From: Eublepharis macularius
Taxonomy: Eukaryota > Chordata > Lepidosauria > Squamata > Eublepharidae
NCBI RefSeq assembly: GCF_028583425.1
Contig: NC_072806.1
Span: 31,666,001-31,730,000, forward strand
Direction: 5' to 3'
Length of the DNA: 64,000 bases
Part shown: positions 11,570-24,404 of the stretch, one piece after another
Position numbering within the stretch: position 1 is the stretch's first letter
Layout: the number at the start of each line of letters is the position of its first letter
The notes under the pieces: generated by a model
What the model was told of the DNA's origin: nothing
The model's database searches: none
Seen by the model: the letters and a program-made list of their open reading frames with translations, nothing else
Translations under genes and position numbers: made by a program

Positions 11570-11815
11570 TGTTTCAGTAAATTTGGCTGTGCTGCTCGTC
11601 CACCGCTGTATGCTTTATTAATCCCATGTATCTTTAATTATGTGCACTTTAAATTTTGACCACTTTTAGATTTTGTGATGTGTGTATTTTAATCTGTGTT
11701 TTAATTTTGTTAATTCAGACTGTTATAGTTTGTGTCCTCGATGCTGTTCTGTTGGCTGCTTTGAGTCTGAAGGATGAAGTGGGGTAGAAATGTTTTAAAT
11801 AAATTAGTAACACAA
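11570..11815 (+). mobile_element. L2-like LINE 3' UTR
   Basis: An AT-rich stretch ends GCTTTGAGTCTGAAGGATGA, GGGGTAGAAATG then TTTTAAATAAATTAG, the usual 3' end pattern of L2-type elements. No coding part is visible. Confidence 0.5.
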
Positions 11816-11989
11816 GGTATCCTTCTCTTTGGACCTCAATCAACATGGTCTTGAACAGCTTCCATTAGATGTGGCAAAATCCCCTCCAGGACCCTGATAA
11901 AACTACCCGGAGGGCAGAGTGGCCCTGGGAATACACAAGTTGGCGACCTACCCCTTCAGCTCTTCTAAATTGAAGGACCGTTAACTTAC

Positions 11990-12037
11990 CTTTAATTGCC
12001 TTTGCTTCTGTTGCTTTTTCATGCTCTTTGTTTTTCA
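11990..12037 (-). CDS. AKAP10: AKAP10 coding exon 2
   Basis: A 48-bp micro-exon too short for ordinary ORF detection. It lies between a TTTTGCAG acceptor and a GTAAGT donor and reads (V)KNKEHEKATEAKAIK. This aligns with VKGKEQEKTSDVKSIK of human AKAP10 as remembered. The phase (one base in, one base out) fits exons 1 and 3 exactly. The segment is lysine/glutamate rich. Confidence 0.92.
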
Positions 12038-12822
12038 CTGCAAAATATAAAATGATGATGTCAGGTATCCACTAAGAAGCTAGAGCAGAGGGGCATCATC
12101 AAATGCCAATGGATAGAAAAAGTCAAGGTATGCAAACTGCCCATCACAAAAATCCAAAGTTCTCTGAATGTGTGAAGCTTCCGTATGCAGAGTCTGACAA
12201 CTGGCTTAACAGACCTAGGACTACGTACACGGACGGGCAGGAACTCTCTACAGCTTTCTACTCAGGAGTCTTCAGTCTCTTGGTTGGGAGCCTGGAGTGG
12301 ATCGTGGAGCCCCTCCTCCCGGGCCATGAGCCCCAACAGAGTTGCCTTTCGTTTTGCTGCCTTTTGGAAGGACTGGCTGAAGAGAAAACAATGGGGCCCT
12401 GCTTCCTGCCTCTCTTGGCATGCACGCTGAGAAGAGCAGCAGGACGACAGGAGAAGGTCATTCAGTGACGATGGGGACTCCTTCTTGGCTACTCCCCAAG
12501 GCACACTTCCTGGGGCGGGGCTTGCATTTCCTGTCCTCAGCCCAGTCCTGGCCTTGACACTGGTAAGGTCATAACTCAGTCTCACCCTCTTTCTGCCAGG
12601 TGCCTGCAGCTCAGCGAGTCCAAGGTCTGGAAAGGCGGAAGACTGCTGCTTGAACTAGAGGTGCCAGAGACTGAATGTGAGGCCTTATGCAATTCTAAAC
12701 ACACGTTTGACTATCGAGCTATGGACTTTTCCTTGCCATTAGGAAGAAAGAGGGAAGTTGAGCCAAACAGGGACAACAGGAATCAAGATAATGAAGAGGT
12801 ACAATTTGCTATGGATCTGACA

Positions 12823-13010
12823 GCAGTTAGAAACATAGAGCAGGAAGAAACCCCAATGGTCATCCAGTCCAACCCCCTGCACAATGCAGAAAATTCACAG
12901 CTCCCCCCCCCCCCCGTGACTCTTGCTCTATACCCAGAGGGAGACAAAATATCTCCAGGATACCCAATCAAACTGGCCTGGAGGAAAATTCCTTCCTGAC
13001 CCCACTGGCA
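12823..13010 (-). mobile_element. CR1 LINE 3' fragment
   Basis: The reverse complement of AACATAGAGCAGGAAGA and CATCCAGTCCAACCCCCTGC is the CR1 3' end (GGGGTTGGACTGGATG...). It contains a C homopolymer at about 12903-12915. Confidence 0.65.
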
Positions 13011-13672
13011 ATTTGTTTCTATCCATCCTTGATTATACAGCCCTCCTTCCATTTCTTAAATGTGTCTTTTTAAATTTTCAGATTTTTAGGAAGGTGTTTA
13101 TGGAGCCGCCCTGACTTCTTTAGTTTCTTCCCATTTTCCCTTCTCATTGGAATAATTTGTATTGTGCTTTCAATATCTCACTTTTAAGGAACTCTCACCC
13201 ATCTTGAACTCCCTTCTCCTTGAGGATTTCTGACCATGGAATTCTACTTAGCATAACTTTGAGCTTGTTAAAATTGGATTTTCTAAAATCCAACCTATAT
13301 GTCTGACTACGTTCAGCGTTTCCCTTACCCAACATTACATGGTCACTACTACCTATGTACTTTCACCTCATCAGCCAGTTCTTCTCTCTCGGTGAGAATC
13401 AAGTCCAAGACTGCAGACCCCCGTGTCTCCTCCTCCCAAGTGGTCCTTTGAGGAGTGCCACTTGCTCCTTTCTTACTCTCCATTAATATAATCCAGCTCC
13501 CCGTTTTCACTGCTTTAATGCAGGAACAGGAAGCCGAAACCACCCTGCTGCACTCCTCTTTGTGAAGAGTTAAGAGGGCTGTGCCTCCTCTGGACCTTGA
13601 AGGACAGGAGAAAGAGCACGTGAATGGAGCCACCTCACTGTCCTGAAGTGAGACCTTCAGCTAGGATATACC

Positions 13673-13963
13673 CAGGGCTTTTTTTCAGGTGGAATGTGGT
13701 GGAACGGAGTTCCAGAAACTCTTGAAAATGGTCACGTGGCTGGTGGCCCCACCCCTTGACCTCCAGACCAAGGGTGATTTAAACTTTTAAAAACTCCCCC
13801 CTTATTTCAGCTGACCCAAAGTGACATCATTGGTCCTGGGAGCATGCACGCACTTTGTGGGCGCGCATGTGGTACCAGGGCCTCCACCTCCTGCCAAGAG
13901 TTGCCCCCCATGCTGGCCACCCACTGAGTTCCACCACCTCTTTTCCCAGAAAAAAAAGCCCTG
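13673..13963 (+). mobile_element. hAT-type MITE (CAGGGCTTTTTTTC ends)
   Basis: It begins CAGGGCTTTTTTTCAGG and ends CCCAGAAAAAAAAGCCCTG, a good terminal inverted repeat. The flanks GATATACC (13665-13672) and GATATGTC (13964-13971) look like an aged 8-bp duplication. A second copy with different internal structure is at 39022. It has no coding capacity. Confidence 0.75.
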
Positions 13964-14439
13964 GATATGTCAGTGCATCGGGAACAGCACTGCCTGGCAA
14001 GATGGCGGGCAAGAAGTGGGCACAGAAAGCTGCCAGGCCCCTGGCTGGTTTGTTCTCCAGGCTGACCAGCATATGTCCCTGAGGAAGGAGAAGCTCATCT
14101 TCCCCTCCAGCAGGGCTTAGCCTGAATGAGTCATCTGGAGCTATCGGTTCTTTGGCACCTCTCCTCCCCCTCTGCTTTGTGTCGCATGTGGTCTGGGTTG
14201 TGCATGTTGATCAAGGAGGCAACTACGAGAAGATGTGGCACAGTGCACAGTCTTGGTGCACAGCATTGGAACAGATGCCCTTCTAGATCCGGTAAGCAAA
14301 AAAAGCAGTCAGCAAAACCATCAAAGCTAGACATATTCAGAAGCAAACCCTATGCCATAAGGTCAACAAGAAAAGAATACAGTGGGGCAGGAAAAAAATG
14401 TAGGTTACTGTGTTGCCATTATACCAATGTAATATGAGT

Positions 14440-14545
14440 GCTTTGCCTAAGCCTTCAGAGCACTTGACATATATTATCTCAGTTAATCTTACAACAGTCT
14501 TGCGAAGTGGGCCAGTATTACCCTCATATTGCAGAACTAGAACTA
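14440..14545 (+). mobile_element. Old MIR/CORE-type SINE relic
   Basis: The order ATTATCTCAGTTAATCTTAC, AACAGTCTTGCGAAGTGGGC and a stretch like CCCTCATATTGCAGA resembles the MIR core shared by amniotes. It is heavily diverged. Confidence 0.45.
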
Positions 14546-14978
14546 TGCCCGGTCTCATAAAATAAGCAGGCTCCTTCACAAGCAATACCTCCAGTTTATT
14601 TTTGCCTTGAGCTGCGTTCTTTGAGTATTTTAAACATCTTGCTTGTCAGATTAATGTAGGCTCTCACTTATTGCACAGCTGGAAACACTAACACAATGTT
14701 TGTTAAGCAGCATGTTACGGAAACTGCCTTTGCCTGTTATTGATGAGCACACTGAAATTTTAAAATGCAAGTAAACAAATAAAAAAGGTGATCACTTCAA
14801 AACAGCAGGTGACCATAACCATCTAAATGCTGATTTCAGCCACCAACCCACTACCTAATCAGAGAATTTTACTTTGGAATTTTACTTCCATGGGGTGGCC
14901 CTGATTGCCTCTAGCAGCAAACGGGGAAAAAAGAGGAATGCCAGGAGGGCACTTTAAAGGATACCGCATTTAGAAAGC

Positions 14979-15210
14979 TGCTGTAGCACAGCGGTTAAGT
15001 GGTTCGGCTGCAAATCAGCACTCTACTGGTTCAAATCTCACTACTGCCTTGAGTTCAGTAGGTGGCCCTGGGTAAGCCACTCCTCTCAGCCCCAGCTCCC
15101 CAGATGTACTCTGGGGATAATAACAACACTAGCTTGTTCACCGCTCTGGGTGAGGCACTAATCTGTCTAGAAGAGTGGTATATAAGCACAGTTGTTGTTG
15201 TTGCTGTTGA
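14979..15210 (+). mobile_element. tRNA-derived SINE (GCTGTAGCACAGCGGTTAAG type)
   Basis: A box-like TAGCACAGCGGTTAAG and B box-like GGTTCAAATCTC are followed by GGTAAGCCACTCCTCTCAGC, GGGGATAATAACAAC and a TTGTTGTTGTTG tail. It is full length or nearly so. Sister copies are at 20321 and 27224. Confidence 0.8.
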
Positions 15211-16913
15211 AGAAGTTTGTGTCCACATCAAAAGCAACTGGACTGTCATCCACAAAAGTTTATTCCACAAGAAACATAAGTCTTTATGGTGCTGTAAGAC
15301 TCATTTTTGAACTCTAGGTCACAAAAAGATTGTCTCCCAATAAATCTGCTCATCTTTAAAATGCAACCAAACTCCTTTTAGCTTTTTGTGACCTGGAACT
15401 CTATGAATTTATAGAAACAGCAAAATGGTACACAGCCCATTAAGAATCAGAAATAGAAAGCCTCCCACACACTGCAGATTTCCAGCCATGATCTTGTACT
15501 ATTTCAGAAGCCTTAATTTACTGGCAATAATTTGCCTTTTCACTGCGTACTGCAAAGCAACTTCCCCAGGACAAGTGTGTGAGACAGTAGTTTAATTCTT
15601 AACTCTACTGCACCAGCTTGTGAATTCCACCAACTGAAATGGTTATTTGGTTAGACAGCTGAAAGTTGCTCTGGATTTTTCACTGGCCCAGTTTCGGAAG
15701 CGACTGTCTCCCGCTGCAAGGAGAGAGCATACGAACGGCTGCGGTGTGAAATACAGCCCTCTCCACGGAGCTTTACATAATTAACTAGCCAGAGCGGACT
15801 TGGAGACCAAGCAGCTCACAGGGAGGGTGGGGGGAGGCAGACCTCGCAAGAGAGATCGCTCAGGCTTTCCACTTGGAATTCAAAACATTTCCACAATTTA
15901 AGTGGTGCTTGACCCAGATGCTCTTCAGGGCTGGGGCAACAAATTCCTACCTACTTTTTCAGTTCGCTTCTAAGCTGCCTTTTGTAGAAAACCAGAAATG
16001 GCAGCAACTATGTTTCTTCTATGGGATCCCACTGGTTAGCTGGTATTCTATATTCAGTCATGAAACTTTTAAAAATTTAGTGCATCCCCAGCTTGTCCAT
16101 TTGAGCAAGGTCGGGGAGGTGTGTTACTCAATTCACAAATCGCTCAGAGCACCCTTGTATGGGACTGCTGAGGTGTCTGTGAAATGCCATTTTTTTGCCA
16201 CATTCCTTTGAGGAAGCGAAGTCACAAAAAGCTCTGCCCCAGATGGCAAAACCAAACGGCAGTTCTGCCAAGCAGCAATATTAAAACCCAAGATATATTC
16301 AGTCAAGGAAAAGCAAGAGTCAGGTTCTGCTTAGAGGTCACAGAGGGGCATGCTGCATTTATGGGATTTTTCAAAGCAAATCTACTGAGCAATGGTGTTA
16401 TGCCCAACACGCAGGACAACCCTTTTCAGAAGGCGCCTAGCCCCAATCTGGTATTTTAAAACGGAAAACCTTCTTGCAGAGCAGCGGCTGTGGCATTAGC
16501 AGTTTGTCAGGCGGCACACAATCTGTCAAGTCAGCACTTTATGCTTTTGCTAGAGGTTAGCGCTTTCATTCTAGAAGCAGGGCAATTCCAACCTGGATTT
16601 AAGCAGCCTGGCCCATTCATTTCCCTTTATGGAAGCCGTGAACTGCCAGTGGCAACAGAATGCACTGGAGAAATATTTACAGCCAGGCTCTTACTACAAA
16701 ACTACCACGTAGTTCCAAAAGGACAACTGTTAATAGCAAGCCAGGAAGGCCCTGGAATTGCCACCTTATATCACAACACCGACTCTTTACTAAGACGGCG
16801 GCCAGCAGTACATATTGGGACCCCATTTCATTTTCCTAGCAGGCTGTGGAGGGTGATTCTAAACCGAAAAATATCCACATATAGACTGCTTTGGCTTTGG
16901 AGGCGGGGGAGAA
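15211..16913. other. AKAP10: AKAP10 intron 1 segment without recognised features
   Basis: Ordinary AT-rich intron. No exon, RNA gene or repeat with clear ends is recognised. Confidence 0.5.
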
Positions 16914-17123
16914 AGCCAGTGGGGTGCAGTGGTTAGAGAACATCAAAATCTGAGAGGGGGGGAGGCGTTCCAAGTCTACCACTGGGTGACCTTGGGCCAG
17001 TCACACACACTCAGTTAAACTAATTTACAGGGATGTTGTGGAAATAAAATGGAGAATGATGTGAGCCACTTGGGGTAGAATGGCAGGGTATAAATGATTC
17101 AAATAAATAAATAAATAAAAACG
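16914..17123 (+). mobile_element. tRNA-derived SINE
   Basis: GGTGCAGTGGTTAGAG, then GTGACCTTGGGCCAGTCACA, GATGTGAGCCACTTGGGGTA and an AAATAAATAAATAAAT tail identify the squamate SINE also at 25687 and 33466. Confidence 0.75.
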
Positions 17124-18310
17124 GAGGAAGGCATCACAGAATTCTGCCCAATTTAAGTCTGAATCCGCCGCAGCCCTCACCTTCAACTTCCATGGTATTA
17201 GTTTTTCCAACACCTAATCAGCACGCGACTATTACCTGCACTTATGCCATTATATCATCTCCTCCTAATTACTAACTTGCTACTAGTAATGAGGGCTTCA
17301 TGCTACCACCTCTAGCTGCCTGCAATTCCAGTCACACCTAAATATTTCTGCACAGCTGTCAGCCTCCAGCTGAACAAGCTGACTGAAATCAGAACAACAG
17401 AGTATGGAAGACAGTTATGCTGAGCATAGCTACCCTCTTGCAACAGTCTAGTCAGCTTCTCTGACACTTCCTCCAAAGAGCTTGCGGGTACATGATTCTT
17501 CCTCCTCCGATGACATGGAAAAGTTCAAAAATCCTCAGGCCTGCAGCTCACACAGGCTGCTCGAATTTTCAAAAGAAACCAACAAACTCTGCACAGCATG
17601 ATTCTTTTTGCTATAGACAAGTAATGCCTACTTTAAAATCATGCCCAGGTGAGCAAGGAAGGAAGGTTAATTATTGTTTTTCTCCTTGTGGGGTGGAGAC
17701 CTGGATTTTTTCACCAGAAGAAATATGTTTGGGGGAGAACTGATATATATGCATTACTTCCTTATAAAACCTACATTTGTTTTACTGCCTTAACATAAGC
17801 AGCATTGTGTATAAGTTAGCATATAAAATCGTTTCATATGTTTGTGAAATTTCAATGTATAAATGCCTTACTTTTCCACGAACGAAACAGTCGATATGTC
17901 TAGTCCCCGAAAGAGACAGAGAGAGCTGCAGACTGCAGCATCCTATGTTACTTGGGCACATATATCTTAGTTTTGGCCATCAGAGAGGTATATAAAATTG
18001 TAAAGCATATAAACAAAAATTTATAGTAAACAAAGGTGTGTTATTTGGATAGAAGTAGTCCAATACATTCATAGCAGGATTAGCAGCACATTACGGTACT
18101 GAGCTAAACTTTATACCATTAAAAATACTGAACTACCCAGTAGGGTATTATACACAGCATAGCATATTAACTGGGGACAAAACCAGGCACTTTTAATAGT
18201 AAATACTGTATTTACTAGAAAGGAAGGTGACCCTGAATATAAAACAGCCCCTTACAAATGTTATATGCACACACAAAAATTTGGAAATAACTGTAACTTG
18301 TATGTGAATT

Positions 18311-18599
18311 AGGGATGCCAGGTCCCCCAGAGTCCAAACTAGGGGACTGGGGAGAGGAGGAAGTGCTGCTGTTTTTGTAAAACGTTAAATTTTGGACCAA
18401 TTTTTACAAAATCAATCCCTGGCGAGATCTGCCGCTTCTGCATTGCACTGGGAATGATGTTGTTCTCAGCTTGATGCAGGAGTGTCTCAGAGCACACAGC
18501 ACCCCTCACCTCCCTATTTCTGTGAGGCCAAGTAAAAGGGGGGGGGGGTGAGCAGAAGCTGGGGAAGTCCCCGCCCCCACCAGGAGACTGGTAACCCTA
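18311..18599 (+). mobile_element. hAT-type MITE (TAGGGATGCCAGG ends)
   Basis: It starts TAGGGATGCCAGGTCCCC and ends CTGGTAACCCTA, with imperfect 8-bp flanks ATGTGAAT/ACGCAAAT. A G homopolymer sits at about 18538. It is non-coding. Confidence 0.55.
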
Positions 18600-20164
18600 A
18601 CGCAAATGTAAGACAACTGCTTCCTCTTCTTTTTTTTTGGAAGGAATCAAGTGTGAAAAAGCCTAGTCTTGCATTTGAGTAAATACTGTATACCCTTGAA
18701 AACACTGGGTTGGGTCCAGTGTTCTGTTTCCATGGACCCAGCTCCCAGCTTTCTGGGAGTCAGGAACAAAATTTCAGGGGGCATTCTGGGGGAGAGGGGG
18801 CAGAAAAGCTTTAGTGCTGTGAGTAGAAATCCTTGTACACACAGAAACGCTGTGTTGGATACAATCCAGCATGCCCCCCTTCAGTATACACAAGAATTAT
18901 CATTCCCTAATGCTGCAGAACTTCTTACGCAGAAATCTTTAGGGGTGAGTAAATGTTGTCTTAGAATATATTTTAAACATTCCAAGCAACATATTTCATT
19001 GGAGTTTGGAGTTTTTTAGTGTTCCCTCAAATCTCTAATTATTGGGAGGGTAGGGGTTGGGGAAAAATCCTCAAGAAGCTTTCTCCCTGTCAATTTTTCT
19101 GCTCCCCATGCCACCCCGGGCTTTCAGTTATACTGTTACACCCAACGCTTGCTTACTTGCAAATATGTAACTATGGTGTGTGGGATTTCCAGCAGAGAGA
19201 TTATTTAGAACTGAAATGTTATCAATCCCTTGAAAACTGGAGGCTGCTTATTGAAATTAGGAGATAAAAAGCAGGTTAAGAAAAGTATTTTCTAATGAGG
19301 CCCATGTTGGTTGGTGTAAGAATATGCAAATTTCTGAAACCCACTGAAGCATTCTTTCTGTATGAAGAGCTCTGTGAAATTCAAAGGTTTGCATGTGGCT
19401 TATCAACATAATTTAGTCCAGTAAAATATCAGCCCACACCCACACCTGGCCTAATTCCTTACGCCACTTCCTTAATAATCATAAGAAGGTTTGCTTGTTT
19501 GAGTAATCCCATAATACAGATGTGTCGTTATCCATTCTTCAAAGAGGATTAACATTTTAGAACTGACATGGCCTCTTTTGGCGGCTCAGTTTCCACTTTT
19601 TGATACACTTAACATTTAAAGGAAATTCAGCGCCTCCAGTCAGGCCTCTCCCTGCAGACCTGTCCCCATTCAATTTTTGCCAGACCTAATCTCAGCCTGC
19701 TAAGGGTTCTGTGACGTTCCGAAGGTGGATACGCCTTATTTCTCTGCATCTCCGGAAGTTAAGAAGCAGTGTCCCCAGCAGGGCTTTTTGTAACACAAAC
19801 CTTACATTTCTGTTGTTTTCTCTCCCTCCTTCCTGCTTCTGAAAGGAAGCAAGAAGAACTAGGCCACTGCTAGCCTATGAAACAACAAATGGTTTCCCAC
19901 CCAGTATTCGGAACATCTCAGCCCTTAGAAGAGTTCTGCACGAGTCAGAGATGCGCTTCTAACTTTTGTTTTGATGGTCATCTTGTTCTCTCTCTTTACG
20001 GAAGCACAAGTAGGCTAGAAGTTGTCAACATTTGTCAAAGAGTTTCACGCAGACATCTACGCACGTAGATGCTTCTTTACTTTAAAAAGGTAAGAAACCT
20101 CCTGTTTATGGAAAGGTAGCAAAATGTGTGTGTGAGGCGTGTATGTCCTAGATTATCCTTCCTC

Positions 20165-20310
20165 CTGAATTTTATCCTGCCCTTTCACCAAGCAGCTCAG
20201 GGTGACAGCCATATCTCTCCCCCCGCCCCCCAATTTGGTCCTCTTAAAAACCTGTGTGGCTGGTTAGGCTGTCCTTCATGGCATAGTGGGAATTTGAACC
20301 TGGGTTGTCC
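20165..20310 (-). mobile_element. tRNA-derived SINE fragment
   Basis: The plus strand reads TATCCTGCCCTTTCACC, AGCAGCTCAGGGTGAC and GGAATTTGAACCTGGGTTG, the reverse complement of a SINE. The next SINE (20321) abuts it. Confidence 0.5.
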
Positions 20311-20320
20311 TAGTTTTAGC

Positions 20321-20545
20321 GAGCTACTGTAGCACAGCGGTTACATTGTTGGCTTGCATTCTGCTGGTTTGAATCCCACTACTGCCACAAACTCAGTAGG
20401 CGGCCTTGGGTAAGCCACTCCACTCAGCCCCAGCTCCCCAGCTGTACTGTGGGGATAATAATAACACTGACTTTGTTATCTGCTCTGAGTCCAGAAGGGA
20501 GGCATATAAACACAGTAGTTATCATTATTACTATTAGTCCTTACG
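20321..20545 (+). mobile_element. tRNA-derived SINE (GCTGTAGCACAGCGG type)
   Basis: GAGCTACTGTAGCACAGCGG, GGTTTGAATCCCACTACTGC, GGTAAGCCACTCCACTCAGC, GGGGATAATAATAAC and an ATTATTACTATTA tail. Same family as 14979. Confidence 0.8.
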
Positions 20546-21569
20546 TGCTCAAACTCTATGCCAGGCCTTGAACAATTTTCTTTCGCTCTAGAAGCCAGTC
20601 CAAAATGTTAGGAGCCAGACTGACATTTCAGCCTTCAGGGTTATATATGACCATATTGTTTAATTATTGCCATCAGAAACAATAATGGACACCACAATGA
20701 AATTTCTAACTGCTGTGACGACCTGGGATTTGTCAAACCCTGTTCCGCAACACACTAGCTCTCTAAACCATTCGTTTGCTACATGCAGAGAACTTCTGAC
20801 ATGAGGAAGCATCTAAACATTCAACCCCTCACCTGCATTTTGAAGCAATGACACTTTCAGGCAGGTTTTACCACATGCTAATTTGAAACCACGTGTGGAG
20901 ACTTAAATGGCAGAGGAATCCACATTTTGCCTCCTGGTCCTGTCCGGGGATGTACTCAAGAGTCCTGGAGACAGATTTGGATTCTAGAAATGCAACACTC
21001 ATGAGAAATCCACAAGTCGCCAGTTTGCAGCAATGTCAGGGGATACCTTTTCTGTGGCTTTCAGTGTTTAGATTTTGTGCTGCCTGCCTTTAGAAAACTA
21101 ACTAATAACAACCTGGCATTACATTTAGGACTCCCAAGTCTGTCGGTATTATTGAGTATCTCAGCAACATTTACTGATCCGAAGTGATAACACTGTTTAC
21201 TTGGAGGTTTTCTGCAGGTATCTCGTATTTTTAGAGTCAGGGTAGGCCATGTACAAGGATGACCTAGACACCAGGCTCTTTCCTTTGGAAACCTTTTGTG
21301 GTCTTTTCCCCCTAGGTAAGACCACCAGTGAGATGTCGGATGCCAGGGGAGAAATCTTGGCAGGAAGGGGCAGTCTTAAACCTTACAGACTTTGCCCAAC
21401 CTACCATAACTCTTTCAACTATGATTCCTATTGCTAACCTCTCCACCAGGACTGGTTTATTCACAGCCACTAAAAAGCAGACCAGTTACAAAGGTCTTAA
21501 TGGCATTCCTGTAGAACAACTGAGGATCAACAAGCCTTCAGAACATGGCTGAAGGATCAAGGGGAGCTC

Positions 21570-21690
21570 TCAGGCTAACTCACTTCACAGGGTGGTTGTG
21601 AGGATCAAGTGGAGGAGAGCAGAATGATGTAAGCTGCTTTTTGAGTCGCCATTGGAGAGGAAGACAGGGCATACATGAAATAAATACAGA
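21570..21690 (+). mobile_element. 5'-truncated tRNA-derived SINE
   Basis: Only the 3' half is present: TTCACAGGGTGGTTGTGAGG, GAATGATGTAAGCTGC and a GAAATAAATAC tail. Confidence 0.55.
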
Positions 21691-23559
21691 CTGGAGGATG
21701 AGTTGCTTTATAAGAGTCTCCTCTGTCATGCTGGAGCATACTGTGAGATTTCGGCAAACTGTGGACTGAAGCTTTGTGAGGACCTTGGTTAAAAGTAAAA
21801 CTGCGTTAATGTCCTTGATGCTCTAACCTTTAGCCACAGTTAAGGCAACAGAGAAAATGTATAACCAAAGAGAGCAGGGGCTTGAGTAAAACAATCCCAG
21901 AGCTTACTCCTCCGACCATGGTCAAGGGACCAGCTGTGTTACACCTGCCCAGAACAGAATTTAATAAGGGGGATGGGAGTGGCTGGCCACAAAACAGCTC
22001 CTAACTCATGAGCAAATACCAATGAACCATATCAGAAGCCAACTTTCAGGCAAAGCCACACACCCGAAAGCCAATGAGACTGCTTCTTGATAACATGGAC
22101 ACAATTTCTCTCAGAAGCCTGCCCAGTGTAAATTGGTCACGTGCATTATACAATCAGCAAAGTATTGACACAATGCATAAAGCGCCAACAGGCACATCTT
22201 ACTATTTCCTCTTTCTATAATTAAATCAGCCTTGTACCCACTCGGAAACGAGAAAAACCTGAGTGTTTGCAGCCCTTTCGTGAAGGAAGGCTAGCCTGGG
22301 CCTTTCAGTTCAGGCTGCTATAACATACCTGATCCCTTGAAGGCAATTCTGGAGAATGAGAAGCATTTTGTAAAAATGTCACCTGGGGAGCTGAACACCA
22401 GCCACCACTAACACCTAGGGGACTGTGGGCCCACACAGGCCTGCCAAGCCAAGGGGTCAGAAGGGACCAGGACATATTTTGAAACAGTTTGAAAATCCTC
22501 TTTGCCAATATACCCGTGAGCCCGAGAAGATGAGAGAGCCACACTGAAATCAATCAACCATCTATTTCTGCAATATTGCCTGATGATTTCTGGAGAACCA
22601 CCCTCTCCTGCCTTTGCTGTAGAATACGTTCAGTTTGAGATTTAAGGATGCTCAGTTTATTTTAACATAAGGAGGCACCAGCTGACACACTTTTGTGCTA
22701 TTCGAAACAAATTTAATATTCATTTTGAAAACCATGATCCTTGCTCATTTGTTTGGGATAACCTCTTCCCTTAACACCAAAAACTTATGCAACTGAGTAC
22801 TCCTTGAAGACAGATAGCCAAATCAGTCCTGCAACCCAGTGCATTATCTTGAATGCTACTCATGAATCAAAAAGACAAGGCTTCTAAAATTAACACACTG
22901 CCCAAGGCGTTGAGCTTCCTGCTACCCAGGCAAGCTTTTAGACTTCTGCTGAATGCAGAGCAATTAGGAAGTGTCCATGCCTTGTTATATGACTGTTCAC
23001 TATCGGAGCCTCTGAATATAATCAATTTTGACTCCCCCACTGTCATTCAGGAGTGCTGAGAAGAATGAATGCACCAGGTGAAGGCTAAGAATCCATCCCA
23101 CCAGGTCAACTCTCCTCCACGGCTCCTCTGTGGTTCCAGGAAACACTGAGGCCAGGGAGAGATGCAGCAAAAGCCAGTTGCTCAGAGGCAGCTACTGAGA
23201 TGAAAACCAGGATGCTCAAGGACATTCACTCATGTCCTCTGACATGACAATGGTAAGCAAAGGGAGAAGCTAAAGTATAAAGACAGAGTCATAGGGATAT
23301 GTTCATTCAGACAGAATCCTCAAACTGCATTTTCATTGCCCAGGATGTCACTGCTGCCAACCCTATACCCCAGACACGCAGTCATGGCTGCAATCTCTTT
23401 GCTAATGAATGGGACACCCCAAGCCTTGGGGTCATATCCAGTTTTCCTGATCCCATGTCTAAGACCTACTGGTGAACACAGCCTGGTCTACACATGTAGC
23501 AGGACAAAATGGAGAAGTGCTGAGACAACAGAAGGCACTATTGCACTTTGGAATAAAGA

Positions 23560-23720
23560 TGAGGGATTAGAACACAGGAAGAGCCCTGCTGCATCAGCTC
23601 AGTGGACAATCTAGTCCAGCAGCCTGCTTCACACAGTGGCTAACCAGTTGTCCTGGAGGGCCAACAAACAGGGCACAGAGGCCAATTTTCCAAAGTTCAC
23701 CAACTGTATCAATAATTCAC
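23560..23720 (-). mobile_element. CR1 3' UTR relic
   Basis: The plus strand reads AGAGCCCTGCTGCATCAGC, CCAGCAGCCTGCTTCACACA and GTGGCTAACCAG, the reverse complement of the CR1-like 3' end widespread in reptiles. Confidence 0.55.
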
Positions 23721-23727
23721 TTTAAAT

Positions 23728-23825
23728 GCAAGATTTGAGTCCAGTAGCACCTTAAAGATCAACAAGACACCTGAGGTATAAGCTTTCAAGAGTCAAAGTT
23801 CCCTTCGTTGGATACTTTCCAACAG
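23728..23825 (-). mobile_element. Diverged Penelope-like repeat arm
   Basis: GAGTCCAGTAGCACCTTAAA and TATAAGCTTTCAAGAGTCAA identify one arm of the family at 5695 and 58857. The hammerhead-like core is degenerate here. Confidence 0.5.
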
Positions 23826-24404
23826 CCCAAATGCATCCCATGACATCCAAGATGAGATAATGCCACCTGGGCAGGAGACAACCACAGCTTTCAGTAAGTA
23901 ATACAGGTCAGGAGAAACTTGCGATGCCCTTGTCCCCTTTGCCCTTCCGTCTCTTGATCTGCCCCAGCAGGTATCCAGCTTTCACATTTTGTCTCACCCT
24001 GAGGCAGCATAACCTACATATTCTGAACACCTTCTGCAACTTCTTCCCCACTGCTGTGTGCTCAGTTCTTTGACACACCACTGCCAAACTGAGCCCAGCT
24101 CCAAATCTCCATGGCCACTTGCTTCTCTTATTTCTTAACCAACCTTCCAATTCATGATTTTTTATCTACTTTAATTCTGCCTCACAGAACAGCAAGTTTT
24201 TACCTCATTCCCTTCTTTAACACATTTGGACACCCTCCCTGAGCCACACACTCAACTCCCTTTATCACCCAGCTCCCAAATATTAATCAACCTGTCTCCA
24301 CTCCCCAAAATTCCCTGGCTATCAACACTTCCTCCCCACCCCAGTCTCCTCTTTTTAGGTTACGTTCATCCGTTTCTCATAAGCTCATCCTTCATACCAT
24401 AAAA

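Noticed and set aside
14979-15050. tRNA gene candidates at SINE heads
   Set aside because: A and B boxes are present but the rest is SINE body and tail. These are retroposed pseudogene-like heads, not tRNA genes.
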